From positions 62,001 to 126,000 of the forward strand of contig NZ_KB893239.1 in NCBI RefSeq assembly GCF_000374025.1: DNA of 64,000 nt, in the 5' to 3' direction. Below the pieces are notes generated by a model. The model saw nothing but the letters and a program-made list of their open reading frames with translations, did not search any database and was not told the origin of the DNA. Source of the DNA: Spirosoma panaciterrae DSM 21099. Its GTDB lineage: Bacteria; Bacteroidota; Bacteroidia; Cytophagales; Spirosomataceae. Shown here piece after piece: positions 52,560 through 60,979 of this stretch (its first letter is position 1; every line of letters starts with the position of its first letter). Position numbers and translations under genes: made by a program.

Positions 52560-53684
52560 TCAACCTCTAAATACAGTGGCCGGTTCCAGGGAGTTGATTC
52601 GTCGGATAGCAAAGACACACCCGCCCAGCGAGATGATAAGCGTAATGGCAAACAGCGCATATTCAAACCAACCGGGGAAATAAAACAGCGTTCCCGATTT
52701 AGCAATACCGATCCTAAACCCCTCAACCAGAAGCCGCCCAATGATAAAGCCAAGGATGGCGAATAATAATGCCTGCGTCAGAATCAGGCGGGTTACATAG
52801 CCATTCGTCGCCCCGATTGCTTTCAAGGTTCCATAATCCTTGATCCGGTCGATGGCTGCCGAATACAACGTCAGACCAATGATAACCAACCCGGAAATGA
52901 TGGCAAAGCCAATCAGACTTCCAAATGATGCCGCAATGCCGTTCGTAGCCAAAACGGTTTTAACCGTTGTTTGGGAAAGCTCATCGGCATTCCAGGCCCT
53001 TACGCCATTGATACTCTGATTGATTTGCTGGATAACCGACGATTCCGCCACACCCTTTTTAGGCTTGACCAGATAAAAACTGACCTGGGTAGTGGGTACG
53101 TTACCCAGGTACCGGGCCCGTTCGATGGTCGTAAAGCCCAGCAAACCTCCACCAAACGATCGGGCCCCACGGGTCAGCCCGGCGTTGTAAACTTTCTTCC
53201 CGTTGACCTCAAAATAATCACCGGGTTTCAGATTTCCCTGGGCTTTTGAATCGTAGTAATCCGTAATCAATGCCCCATCGGGTATCATGTCTTCATTTTT
53301 GGCGGTATACAATCGCCAGGGACCACCTACGAAAGCTGGCGCTTCGGAACCAATCAACGACAATCCGCCCGTAGTACCATTGGCAAATTTGGCCCCTACG
53401 GCTGCTACCACAACCGGATAGGCGCGTTCAACCCCCGGTAGCGAGCTTATCTCGTAGCCCTTTCGAACGTCGAGTGGACTCAATTGATTGGCGTTTGTGG
53501 TGGTTTCGTCCGTTACCCAGATGTACCCTTTGTTGTTATCGACAATACTCCGCATGGCATCGGTCAGGAAAATAAATACCCCTGCCTGCTGCCCTATCAA
53601 AAACACGGAGATAATGATACCTGCCAGAGCCCCAAACGACTTGGCCACGTCGTAGCGAATAAACCGGATCGCAATGCTAAACAT
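52560..53684 (-). CDS. ABC transporter permease, MacB/DevC-like (FtsX family)
   Basis: 374 residues with one N-terminal helix (KSFGALAGIIISVFLIGQQAGVF), a long periplasmic domain (about 45-260, a MacB-like insert with YPVVVAAVGAKFANGTTGG) and three C-terminal helices (IGFAIISGLVIIGLTLYSAAI, LILTQALLFAILGFIIG, YALFAITLIISLGG). This is the mechanotransmission-type layout. It lacks an ATPase domain; the ATPase is encoded by the operon's first gene. It should export a substrate from the periplasm or inner membrane with the adaptor and TolC-like protein. Confidence 0.9.
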   Translation of the reverse strand: MFSIAIRFIRYDVAKSFGALAGIIISVFLIGQQAGVFIFLTDAMRSIVDNNKGYIWVTDETTTNANQLSPLDVRKGYEISSLPGVERAYPVVVAAVGAKFANGTTGGLSLIGSEAPAFVGGPWRLYTAKNEDMIPDGALITDYYDSKAQGNLKPGDYFEVNGKKVYNAGLTRGARSFGGGLLGFTTIERARYLGNVPTTQVSFYLVKPKKGVAESSVIQQINQSINGVRAWNADELSQTTVKTVLATNGIAASFGSLIGFAIISGLVIIGLTLYSAAIDRIKDYGTLKAIGATNGYVTRLILTQALLFAILGFIIGRLLVEGFRIGIAKSGTLFYFPGWFEYALFAITLIISLGGCVFAIRRINSLEPATVFRG

Positions 53685-53711
53685 ACCAGATACGTTTTTG
53701 AATGAGTCGAA

Positions 53712-54716
53712 CTACGGAACCTGCCGCGCTACTTTCGGATATCTATTTTCGGCCCCTACCTGAATCAGACATTCAACCCGCGCCCCGATAATGACTTTAG
53801 TTGGATCGTCTAACTGAACCCGAACTTCCCGAACGCGCCGGTCTTCCAGATTTGCCGTGTTGTCTGAAAACAGGGATTTCTTTCGCAGATAGGGCGATGC
53901 CAGAATGACGGTGCCCGTTGTCAGGCGTTCATTGCTTCCCTGAGGCCGTACATACGCTTTCTGGCCAACCTTCACGCGCAACGCAAACAGTTCGTCGATT
54001 TCGGTAACAGCAACTAGAGGGCCTTCGGGGGCAAAATCACCAATCGACTGGTTGCTGTTCAGATACTGGCCTACTTTGGCATCGAGGCTCAGAATGGTTC
54101 CGTTTTCGGGCGCTTTTACCGTTTTCAGCCCCGCTACAGTCGATGCATAGTTAATATCCGACCGGAGTTGCTTGATCTGCCCCTCGGCCTGTTTTACCTG
54201 CGCTTCGGAGGCTCGTATCTGTTGCTGTAGGTTGGTAACCTGATAGTGCGAATCATCCAACTCTTTACGCGTCAGCGCATTGCCCGAAAACAGCATCTGA
54301 TTCCGCTTCAGATCGGCTTCGGCTTTCTGCAACTGCACCCGTAGCGTCTGTACGTTCTGCCGGGCGGTTTCGATGGCCTCCTGCTGGGTCTGAATCTTTA
54401 CGCTGGCCTGTCGTAGCTGGGCAGTTTCGACGGCATTGTCCAACGTAAGAATCACATCGCCTTTCTGAACCACCTGCCCAATATCGACACGGATGGATTT
54501 GACCAGACCGCCCGATTCGGGCGATAGCTGACTGATGCGTTTAGCGGGTTCAATAACCGCAATACCCAATACTTCATCAACTCGCCTGGGGGTTCGCACC
54601 GTTCGTACGGTGTCTTTACCGTCAGTAGCGTCCGATTTTTTTCCTCCGCAGGAACTGACCAGGCAAATGGCCATAAGTATACCAAGTACATTTGCTACGT
54701 AATGCGTTGACTTCAT
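53712..54716 (-). CDS. HlyD/DevB-type membrane fusion lipoprotein
   Basis: 334 residues. The signal YVANVLGILMAICLVSSC ends at a lipobox cysteine (about residue 23). A coiled-coil hairpin runs about 95-190 (LRQASVKIQTQQEAIETARQN, DSHYQVTNLQQQIRASEAQ), between lipoyl-like halves (ESGGLVKSIRVDIGQVVQKGDVILTLD and LKTVKAPENGTILSLDAKVGQYL). The C-terminal part (VTEIDELFALRVKVGQKAYV) is a beta-barrel. It bridges permease and outer membrane channel of the tripartite exporter. It is the second gene of the operon. Confidence 0.9.
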   Translation of the reverse strand: MKSTHYVANVLGILMAICLVSSCGGKKSDATDGKDTVRTVRTPRRVDEVLGIAVIEPAKRISQLSPESGGLVKSIRVDIGQVVQKGDVILTLDNAVETAQLRQASVKIQTQQEAIETARQNVQTLRVQLQKAEADLKRNQMLFSGNALTRKELDDSHYQVTNLQQQIRASEAQVKQAEGQIKQLRSDINYASTVAGLKTVKAPENGTILSLDAKVGQYLNSNQSIGDFAPEGPLVAVTEIDELFALRVKVGQKAYVRPQGSNERLTTGTVILASPYLRKKSLFSDNTANLEDRRVREVRVQLDDPTKVIIGARVECLIQVGAENRYPKVARQVP

Positions 54717-54725
54717 AATTGATCT

Positions 54726-55409
54726 TTACTCGTTAAATCCGGAAACTTCTTTCACAGCCCCATTGTCTACCTCCACAATTCGGTGAGCAAACGGTTTTAA
54801 TCGTGGATCGTGGGTGACCACAGCCACTGATTTCCCATTATCGGCCAGGGTTCGTAATTCCTGCATGACTATGTTGATCGAATCCTTATCCAGCGATGCG
54901 GTAGGCTCATCGCAGAGTACCAGTTTAGGATTGGTAACCAGCGCCCTGGCGATGGCAATACGCTGTTGTTGCCCACCTGATAGCTGGCTTGGTAAGTTTT
55001 TACGACGATCGGTCATGCCAACCGTTTGCAGTGCCTTCTCGGTTCGATCCCGCGCTTCGGACTGGCTCACGCCCTGCAATTGCAGAGGCATCATCACATT
55101 GGCCTCAGCCGTAAGGGGGGCCAGTAGATTGAAGTTCTGAAAGACGAATCCGATGGAATTCAGACGTAGTTTGGCCAGGGCTCTTTCATTCAGCTTATTC
55201 ACGTGTTGCCCATCGACCCACAGATCGCCATAACTGGGGTAAATTACACACCCCAACAGCGACAACAGGGTCGTTTTCCCGGAACCTGAAGGACCAATGA
55301 TCAACAACAGCTCCCCCTCGTGTAATTGCAAGGTTGTCGGCTGAAGCGCCACAATTGTCTGATCACCTGCCCGATATTCCTTGCCAGCCTGTTTTAATTC
55401 GGCTATCAT
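54726..55409 (-). CDS. ABC transporter ATP-binding protein, DevA/MacB type
   Basis: 227 residues. Walker A is GPSGSGKT at 39-46, the Q-loop region is FVFQNFNLL at 88-96, the signature LSGGQ at 143-147 and Walker B LVLCDEP at 163-169 with TASLD behind. The H-loop is in VVTHDPRLK. This is the stand-alone ATPase type found with MacB/DevC-like permeases. It is first in the operon, divergent from the MarR gene, 227 nt upstream. Confidence 0.94.
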   Translation of the reverse strand: MIAELKQAGKEYRAGDQTIVALQPTTLQLHEGELLLIIGPSGSGKTTLLSLLGCVIYPSYGDLWVDGQHVNKLNERALAKLRLNSIGFVFQNFNLLAPLTAEANVMMPLQLQGVSQSEARDRTEKALQTVGMTDRRKNLPSQLSGGQQQRIAIARALVTNPKLVLCDEPTASLDKDSINIVMQELRTLADNGKSVAVVTHDPRLKPFAHRIVEVDNGAVKEVSGFNE

Positions 55410-55550
55410 AGATTCTGAAAGTTAAAATCAAATCCCCATCCCATCCAGAACACTAAAGGCAGTGGTTTGCCAATGTATTTTCTCAATCCTAAAAACTATG
55501 AAATCATACTTTCCAGGAATTCACGAGGCAATATTATTACGAAAACACAG

Positions 55551-55568
55551 TTAATACAATATTGTTAA
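55551..55568. promoter_or_regulatory. Palindrome in the divergent MarR/ABC spacer, possible operator
   Basis: ACAATATTGT (55556-55565) is a perfect 10-nt palindrome, flanked by TTAAT and TAAAG so that TTAA-T-ACAATATTGT-TAA reads nearly symmetrically. AT-rich palindromes of this length are typical MarR operators. It lies 68 nt before the MarR start codon. The rest of the spacer 55410-55636 is AT-rich with no gene. Confidence 0.45.
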
Positions 55569-55636
55569 AGAAAATTATTTTATTTTCGTAGTTATATAGG
55601 GTAAAACCTAGCTAGATTCATAGGATGTTGTAGTTT

Positions 55637-56347
55637 ATGGAACGAGGAGAAAAGGCATTGATTGATTTGGTAAATGCGTGGGCCGCGTACAGTGAGGCAA
55701 CCCCTAATGCTGATTTGGGCGGATTTTGCCTGCATTACTTAACGGAACACGTACACCCACCCGTTGTGGATCAGCAACAACCTGTCAAGGCAATCAATGA
55801 GCAAAATTACAGGCCACAGAATAACTCAGGGAATCCCTCTTTTATAGAGATCAGACCCGAATCCCGACTGGCGGCCCTGGTTGGGCGGTTATCGAAATAC
55901 AGCTATTTCTACTCGAAGAAAGCCATGCAGCCCCTCCAGTTCAAGGGAATAGACGATCCGGTGTATCTACTTGTCCTGATGAAAATGGGTACCCCCAAAA
56001 AAAGCGAGCTGATTTACGAAATGATGTCAGAATTTGCGTCAGGCATCGACATAGTCAATCGGTTGGTAGGGATGGGATTGGTTGAGGAATTTCCGGATGA
56101 AGAGGACCGGCGCTCCAAACGCCTTCGAATCACTTTCAGAGGGATTGAAGCACTCCAGGAATGCTTTCCCGTGATGAATAAAGTTGCTGACGTTGCCTTT
56201 AGCTCACTGACCGATGGCGAACAGGCATTGCTGGTTCAGCTTTTGGATAAACTTGATCGGTATCATGCTGAGCACTATCGGCAAAGCAGAAATGCTGAGT
56301 TCGATGAAGTGTACGAACAAATGGTCGGTGGCGATCCGGTGCGTTAA
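55637..56347 (+). CDS. MarR-family transcriptional regulator
   Basis: 236 residues, longer than usual because of an N-terminal extension of about 85 residues. The winged helix core is about 100-190: FKGIDDPVYLLVLMKMGTPKKSELIYEMMSEFASGIDIVNRLVGMGLVEEFPDEEDRRSKRLRIT, where DRRSKR is the wing. A C-terminal helix (LLVQLLDKLDRYHAEHYRQ) forms the dimer arm. It probably controls the divergent ABC export operon. Its stop overlaps the convergent chromate transporter gene by 4 nt. Confidence 0.88.
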   Translation: MERGEKALIDLVNAWAAYSEATPNADLGGFCLHYLTEHVHPPVVDQQQPVKAINEQNYRPQNNSGNPSFIEIRPESRLAALVGRLSKYSYFYSKKAMQPLQFKGIDDPVYLLVLMKMGTPKKSELIYEMMSEFASGIDIVNRLVGMGLVEEFPDEEDRRSKRLRITFRGIEALQECFPVMNKVADVAFSSLTDGEQALLVQLLDKLDRYHAEHYRQSRNAEFDEVYEQMVGGDPVR

Positions 56348-57549
56348 GTAAGAACAACCCCAAGTATTAACCCACCCAGAATCAGCAGGTAAGGGGGTGT
56401 TTTGGTGTAGAGCAACAGAGCGATGGTCAGCATGACCACCCCTACCGATGGCCAGTGCGGAGCCATCGGCTCAAACAACGCAATGGCTGCGGCTGCGGTC
56501 AGGCCCGTACTGGCGGCATTGATACCAGCCAGCGACGCCCGCACGACTCGGTAGCGCTTGAGCTGCTCCCAGAACCGATATACAAAGAAGATCAGGAACG
56601 TACCAGGCAGAAATATACCTGCCGTCGAAACTAGGCTTCCCCAAAGCTGTCCATGCCAGCCAGCCCCTCGCATCGATAGAGCACCAATGTAGGAAGCAAA
56701 GGAAAAAACCGGCCCGGGCATGGCCTGTACAAGCCCTAACCCTGACAGAAATTCCTCGTGCGTCAGGTAATGTTTAAACGCGACAAACTCGTTATAGAGC
56801 ATGGGGGTCAGCACCTGTCCTCCACCGAACACAATGCTGCCATTCCGGTAGAAATTTTCGAACAAACGTACTGGCAACGAATGGGTGAAGGCCCCCAGCA
56901 AAGCAGCAGTAACGAAAACCCCCATCCACAGAAAAAAATTAGCCCACTGCACGCGCAGGGGCTCTTTCTTCATCCGTTCTTGCTTCTGGTAGGTCAGGGC
57001 TGTAGTCAGCCCCCCAACGGCGATCACAATGGGGGTCATTACGGGTGAGTGAAATACATAGCCCACTAGTGTAGCCGTGAGTGCCAGCGCCAGACTCACT
57101 TTATCATGGATCACCTTCTGCCCGATGCGATAGCCAGCTACCACCATAAACCCAACGGCCATTGGTTGAATAAACCGGGTAAAATGCAGCGAAAGCTGGT
57201 GACGTTCGAGGTAGTATATGCCAATACCGGCCGCCGTCATGGCGCTGGCAGCCGGTAGTATCCAAATCAGAAGGGTTAGATAGGCTAGATTCGGCCCACC
57301 AATTTTGAAGCCTAAAGCCGTAATGGTTTGCGTGGAGGTTGGCCCTGGCAATACCTGCCCAAGTGCGTTCAATTCAAGCAGTTCCTCCTCCGTCAGATAC
57401 CTCCGTTTTTTCACCAGCCGATCAAAAAACATAGCCAGATGCACCTGAGGTCCCCCAAACGTTGTACAGGCCAGAATCAACACATCTTTCAGAAAGATGA
57501 TGTACCGTATTCGGCGAACAGGCTGGTGAGTGGTCAGGTAAGGAAGCAT
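56344..57549 (-). CDS. chrA: ChrA-type chromate ion transporter, two CHR domains
   Basis: 401 residues with about ten to twelve hydrophobic segments, an inner membrane protein. The first half has the CHR signature FGGPQVHLAMFFDRLVKKRRYLTEEELLEL and QVLPGPTSTQ; the second half has GGGQVLTPMLYNEFV and GLVQAMPGPVFSFASYIGAL, so it is the long-chain, bidomain type. Such proteins extrude chromate using the proton gradient. The gene shares its 3' end with the MarR gene (4 nt overlap) and has no metal-resistance neighbours, so it may serve general oxyanion tolerance. Confidence 0.94.
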   Translation of the reverse strand: MLPYLTTHQPVRRIRYIIFLKDVLILACTTFGGPQVHLAMFFDRLVKKRRYLTEEELLELNALGQVLPGPTSTQTITALGFKIGGPNLAYLTLLIWILPAASAMTAAGIGIYYLERHQLSLHFTRFIQPMAVGFMVVAGYRIGQKVIHDKVSLALALTATLVGYVFHSPVMTPIVIAVGGLTTALTYQKQERMKKEPLRVQWANFFLWMGVFVTAALLGAFTHSLPVRLFENFYRNGSIVFGGGQVLTPMLYNEFVAFKHYLTHEEFLSGLGLVQAMPGPVFSFASYIGALSMRGAGWHGQLWGSLVSTAGIFLPGTFLIFFVYRFWEQLKRYRVVRASLAGINAASTGLTAAAAIALFEPMAPHWPSVGVVMLTIALLLYTKTPPYLLILGGLILGVVLT

Positions 57550-57601
57550 TTATAGAGGAAGGATATTGAGGAGCAAGAGCGGTCAGGGGTCTTCAAGCAT
57601 G

Positions 57602-57671
57602 GTCAGGGCTAGTCAGGCATAGGTGTACTACAATCATTGACAACTTTTGACCAACCCTGACTAGTCCTGAC
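57602..57671. repeat. Simple-unit inverted repeat between the ChrA and oxygenase genes
   Basis: GTCAGGGCTAGTCAGG (57602-57617) and its complement (57656-57671) match at 15 of 16 positions around a 38-nt loop. The unit AGTCAGG is scattered on both sides (GGTCAGGGG at 57581, CTGACTA at 57677). It spans the gap 57550-57680. Confidence 0.8.
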
Positions 57672-57680
57672 TACATCTGA

Positions 57681-58640
57681 CTATTTTTTCTTTAACCCCA
57701 GTTCCATCAGGCGTTCATCCAGAAACTCGCCCGCTGTCATGTCGACATATAACTTGGGATGTTGCGAATCGATACAGCTTTCCAGACTGGTAAGGTCCAT
57801 ATCGGCGCGGGGGTGCATGAAGAATGGAATCGAATACCGCGACTGGTTCATCTTTTCGCGGGGTGGGTTCACCACCTGATGAATCGTTGACTTTAGCGTG
57901 TGGTTGGTCAGTCGGTCAAGCATATCGCCTACGTTAACCACCACCTGATCGGGCAGGGCCGTAATGCCAATCCATTTGCCATCCCGACGCAGCACTTCAA
58001 GCCCATCGGCAGAGGCCCCCATCAGCAACGTAATCAGGTTAATATCGCCATGCGCGGCTGCCCGAACGGCCCCTTCCGGCGTGGTTTCGGGATCGAGCGG
58101 GAAATAATGCAGGGCACGCAGAATGCTGTCGCCATTCCGGACTTTATCGTCGAAATAATTTTCCGGCAAGTCCAGATAAAGCGCAATGGCCCGCAGAAGT
58201 TGCTTTCCGGCATTTTCCAGGGTGCGATAGGCTTCCAGCGTAGCTTCGCCAAATTCAGGGTCTTCATCCGGGAATACGTTAGCGGGCATATCACCTTCCG
58301 GCTCTGGCTGACCAACGTGATAAAACTCTTTCAGGTCAGCTACTTTAAACCCTTTGGCGGTTTCTTTTCCTTTACCGACATAACCACGCTGGCCATTCAG
58401 TTCAGGGTGTTCGTATTTTTGTTTAACACTATCGGACAGCGAAAAGAATTTCTGGGTTGAATCGTACAGACGCTTGACCAGCGCATCGCTAAGGCCGTGA
58501 TTACGGATCGCAACGAAGCCAATCTGGTTAAAAGCCCGGCCTAAATCCTGCACAAATCGGGCTTTACGCTCGGGATCGCCTGAGTTGAAATCCGCCAGAT
58601 CTAATGACGGAATTTCATTGTATAATTCTTCGGATAACAT
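57681..58640 (-). CDS. 2-oxoglutarate/Fe(II)-dependent oxygenase (isopenicillin-N-synthase-like)
   Basis: 319 residues from the ATG at 58640; the TTG at 58652 upstream is less likely since the -7 box lies just behind it. Order: N-terminal helical domain PSLDLADFNSGDPERKA, RAFNQIGFVAIRNHGL (39-50), then the jelly-roll with the iron ligands His197 and Asp199 in AHGDINLITLL and His254 in STIHQVVNPP, and Arg268-x-Ser270 in NQSRYSIPF, which binds 2-oxoglutarate. It is the DIOX_N / 2OG-FeII_Oxy architecture of flavonoid and isopenicillin-N-synthase-like oxygenases. The substrate is unknown and no secondary-metabolite genes are near. Confidence 0.93.
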   Translation of the reverse strand: MLSEELYNEIPSLDLADFNSGDPERKARFVQDLGRAFNQIGFVAIRNHGLSDALVKRLYDSTQKFFSLSDSVKQKYEHPELNGQRGYVGKGKETAKGFKVADLKEFYHVGQPEPEGDMPANVFPDEDPEFGEATLEAYRTLENAGKQLLRAIALYLDLPENYFDDKVRNGDSILRALHYFPLDPETTPEGAVRAAAHGDINLITLLMGASADGLEVLRRDGKWIGITALPDQVVVNVGDMLDRLTNHTLKSTIHQVVNPPREKMNQSRYSIPFFMHPRADMDLTSLESCIDSQHPKLYVDMTAGEFLDERLMELGLKKK

Positions 58641-58658
58641 AGACAAAATCAATTTCTA

Positions 58659-58666
58659 CAAAAATA
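58659..58666 (-). promoter_or_regulatory. -7 promoter element of the oxygenase gene
   Basis: TATTTTTG on the minus strand fits TAnnTTTG exactly and lies 18 nt before the ATG at 58640. No -33 TTG was seen. Confidence 0.45.
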
Positions 58667-58697
58667 CGAAAGTTTAGAGGCTAGTCACAGAGTTATA

Positions 58698-58786
58698 AAG
58701 GTATAGAGTCATAAAGTTATGGAGTTAACCGACGTATTTACATGAGTTTCGTCAGTCAACTCTATAACCTTATGACTCTATACCTT
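58698..58786. repeat. Inverted repeat with 29-nt arms upstream of the oxygenase gene
   Basis: The arms 58698-58726 and 58758-58786 match at 27 of 29 positions around a 31-nt loop. The arm is built of AAGGTATAGAG, TCATAA, AGTTATGGAGTT words. Together with the REP-like element at 58829 it fills the gap 58641-58963, which holds no gene. Confidence 0.85.
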
Positions 58787-58828
58787 GAACCTGTTTAAAC
58801 TTTTACAAATTGGATCTACATAAGCATG

Positions 58829-58916
58829 TTTTTGTCATCCCGACGCAGGAGGGATCTTCGGGTGCTAGCTAGTACCTCCTCCCTCGAAGATCCCTCCTGC
58901 GTCGGGATGACAAAAA
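58829..58916. repeat. REP-like palindromic element, copy 2
   Basis: Perfect 32-nt arms at 58829-58860 and 58885-58916 around a 24-nt loop. The core TTTTGTCAT, CGACGCAGGAG, ATCT equals that of the element at 23274-23354. The internal stem has ATCCC / GGGAT where the other copy has ATTTC / GAAAT, so two base pairs have changed together. Confidence 0.94.
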
Positions 58917-58963
58917 CGCTTCTAATACAAAAGTTTAAACAGTCTCCTTTATAACTTAGAAGG

Positions 58964-59656
58964 TTATGCGAAATGTTTGGCCACCTTGTTCCAGTCGACC
59001 ACATTCCAGAAGGCTGTAATGTAATCGGCCCGGCGGTTCTGGTATTTCAGGTAATAAGCATGTTCCCATACGTCGAGCCCCAGCAGAGGAGTCCCTTTTT
59101 TCTCGGCCAGAGCCATCAATGGATTGTCCTGATTGGGAGTTGAGACAATTTCGATATCGTTACCATTCTTAATCAACCAGGCCCAGCCCGATCCAAAACG
59201 GCCCGTAGCTGCTTTCGCAAACTCGGTTTTGAAATTATCGAACGAGGTATACTTTTTGTTGATGGCTTCGGCCAGGGCTCCTTTGGGAGCACCACCCGCA
59301 TTCGGCCCCATGATATTCCAAAAGAATGTATGATTCCAGTGGCCACCTGCATTGTTCCGAACAGCTGCCGGAGTGCTGGCATTTACGCTTTTCACAAGCG
59401 CTTCAATACTCATTTTCGCCATGTCGGTTCCGGCAACAGCTTTGTTGAGGTTATCCACATAGGCTTTATGGTGTTTGCCGTGGTGAATTTCCATCGTCAT
59501 TTTATCGATATGGGGTTCGAGCGCATCGGTCGGATAGGGCAACGCGGGTAAGGTAAACGGACCTTCTGCCTGCGCAGGCGACAATCCAAAGGAGCGAAAA
59601 GCGATCAGCCCGGCCGAAGCACCAAAAGCCAGTTTCAAAAACTCGGAGCGATTCAT
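58964..59656 (-). CDS. sod: Exported Fe/Mn superoxide dismutase
   Basis: 230 residues from the ATG at 59656; codons upstream to 59734 lie in the terminator region. A signal peptide (residues 1-30, [19 protein letters not shown]) indicates export to the periplasm, unusual for iron/manganese SOD. Metal ligands are visible: His58 in MEIHHGKHH, His109 in [10 protein letters not shown], Asp195 and His199 in [10 protein letters not shown]. The sequence does not settle iron versus manganese. It dismutates superoxide outside the cytoplasm. It lies directly behind a hairpin that terminates recR transcripts or attenuates this gene. Confidence 0.93.
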   Translation of the reverse strand: MNRSEFLKLAFGASAGLIAFRSFGLSPAQAEGPFTLPALPYPTDALEPHIDKMTMEIHHGKHHKAYVDNLNKAVAGTDMAKMSIEALVKSVNASTPAAVRNNAGGHWNHTFFWNIMGPNAGGAPKGALAEAINKKYTSFDNFKTEFAKAATGRFGSGWAWLIKNGNDIEIVSTPNQDNPLMALAEKKGTPLLGLDVWEHAYYLKYQNRRADYITAFWNVVDWNKVAKHFA

Positions 59657-59675
59657 GCGAATGATTGGTTTTGGG

Positions 59676-59732
59676 AAAACAAAAAGCGTTTGATGAACAA
59701 ACCCGTTTTCGGGGCAGATGTTCACCAAACGC
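59676..59732 (-). terminator. Hairpin with T-tract between recR and the SOD gene
   Basis: On the minus strand GCGTTTGGTGAAC and GTTCATCAAACGC (59686-59698 and 59720-59732) pair with one mismatch, with an inner CCCG-AAAA-CGGG hairpin, then TTTTTGTTTT. This is a good intrinsic terminator 88 nt after the recR stop. It ends 20 nt before the SOD start codon, so it may act as an attenuator in the SOD leader. Confidence 0.75.
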
Positions 59733-59819
59733 AAATAAACGACATTTTTACCTCTCCGGCTATGTCTGAGCCGTTATGTTTTCCGCCTTGAAAATCGATA
59801 AGCCGTAGGCATTCGCCCG

Positions 59820-60431
59820 TTATTCGTAGGCAATCCGGCTCAATATGCTCCGGCCCAGGGTTACTTCGTCGGCATACTCCAGATCGCCACCAATTGGAAC
59901 GCCACGAGCAATGGTCGAAATTTTCAGGTTGAATGGCTTGAGTTTTTTCTGAAGATAAAAGGCCGTCGTATCACCTTCCATCGTCGGACTGATGGCCAAA
60001 ATGATTTCCCGCACCTGTTCAGCTTCGGCACCGCGCAGGCGTTCCATCAGCGAGTCGATCTGTAAGTCGCTGGGGCCAATGCCTTCAACGGGCGAAATAA
60101 TTCCGCCCAGCACATGGTACAGGCCTTTATACTGCGCTGTATTCTCGATCGCCAGCACATCACGCGTATCTTCTACCACACAGATGGTCGACTGATCGCG
60201 TTTATGACTGGCGCAGATCGTACACAGATCATGGTCTGACAGGTTGTGGCATCGTTGACAGTATTTGACATTGGTCCGCATTGCCGTCAGGCTTTGGGCC
60301 AGTAGTTCGGTCTGATCTTCGTCGCGTTTGAGTAAATGGAGCACAAGCCGAAGGGCGGTTTTCTTTCCAATCCCCGGCAGCTTCGACACCTCATTGACCG
60401 CGTCTTCGATAAGTTTGGATGGATACTCCAA
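59820..60431 (-). CDS. recR: Recombination protein RecR
   Basis: 203 residues if read from TTG at 60431 (LEYPSKLIEDAVNEVSKLPG), which matches the family N-terminus; the frame extends to 60503, but those codons lie in the palindromic repeat. The helix-hairpin-helix KLPGIGKKTALRL is followed by a four-cysteine zinc finger (CQRCHNLSDHDLCTIC, Cys at CxxC and CxxC) and the Toprim domain (STICVVEDTRDVLAIE, HVLGGIISPVEGIGP, SPTMEGDTTAFYL). RecR acts with RecO and RecF in loading RecA at gaps. A TTG start was chosen because no ATG is in place. Confidence 0.94.
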   Translation of the reverse strand: MEYPSKLIEDAVNEVSKLPGIGKKTALRLVLHLLKRDEDQTELLAQSLTAMRTNVKYCQRCHNLSDHDLCTICASHKRDQSTICVVEDTRDVLAIENTAQYKGLYHVLGGIISPVEGIGPSDLQIDSLMERLRGAEAEQVREIILAISPTMEGDTTAFYLQKKLKPFNLKISTIARGVPIGGDLEYADEVTLGRSILSRIAYE

Positions 60432-60438
60432 TTTCGTA

Positions 60439-60530
60439 AAATTAAAGAGTGAAAGAGCGAAAAAGCGAAAGAGTGGCTGGCGCTTCAAGTTTCGCTCTTT
60501 CACTCTTTCACTCTTTCGCTCTTTAATTTA
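60439..60530. repeat. Simple-unit inverted repeat between recR and clpS
   Basis: The left part (60439-60475) has ATTAAAGAGTGAAAGAGCG, AAAAAGCGAAAGAGTG; the right part (60491-60530) is its complement built of TTCGCTCTTTCACTC units. The same AAAGAGCGAAAGAGTG words occur at 40643-40721. It overlaps the stop codon of clpS. Confidence 0.85.
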
Positions 60531-60813
60531 GGACTTCCGCCGAGATGCCCCGACGGCAGATTTCGTTCCGCATCGGGACCAGTTCATCCCAGGAACCATT
60601 TTTGACGGTGCACTTGCCTTTATAGTGAATCAACAGCGTACACTGCTCGGCCTGTTCGGGCGTATGCTTGCAAACATCAATGAGGGTTTCGATGACATGA
60701 TCGAAGGTATTCACATCATCGTTGAAAACGACGAGGTTATGCACGTCGGTTTCAATCACTTCGTCGAGTACATCGACATCCGTCGACCAGTCGTTTTCTT
60801 CAAAAGGTTGCAT
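60523..60813 (-). CDS. clpS: Clp protease adaptor ClpS
   Basis: 96 residues. The ClpS core contains HNLVVFNDDVNTFDHVIETLIDVCKHTPEQAEQCTLLIHYKGKC, where NDDVNTFDHV is the N-degron binding loop, and HYKGKC carries the last strand. It binds N-end-rule substrates and hands them to ClpAP/ClpC. The acidic N-terminal 15 residues are the flexible extension. It has an exact -7 element (60839-60846) 25 nt upstream. The recR gene follows behind the palindrome and may be cotranscribed. Confidence 0.94.
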   Translation of the reverse strand: MQPFEENDWSTDVDVLDEVIETDVHNLVVFNDDVNTFDHVIETLIDVCKHTPEQAEQCTLLIHYKGKCTVKNGSWDELVPMRNEICRRGISAEVLN

Positions 60814-60838
60814 GGGAGCGAAAAGCGTATTTACTTAG

Positions 60839-60846
60839 CAAATTTA
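60839..60846 (-). promoter_or_regulatory. -7 promoter element of clpS
   Basis: TAAATTTG on the minus strand matches TAnnTTTG exactly. The ATG at 60813 follows after 25 nt. No -33 TTG was found. Confidence 0.45.
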
Positions 60847-60979
60847 CAAAAAAACGACCACTTTTAAAAGCCGTTCCTGTATACAAAAAAACCGGAATCG
60901 GGGCCAAAAAGTTGCCTGGACTAGCCTGCTTATCGTACAATTTACCCCGCATTTGCGGGCCGTTTCGTAATTTTCCTTC

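Noticed and set aside
58816-59004. A 62-residue frame covering the REP-like element
   Set aside because: The frame is open only because the palindrome has no stops in it; it overlaps the end of the SOD gene and has no start context.
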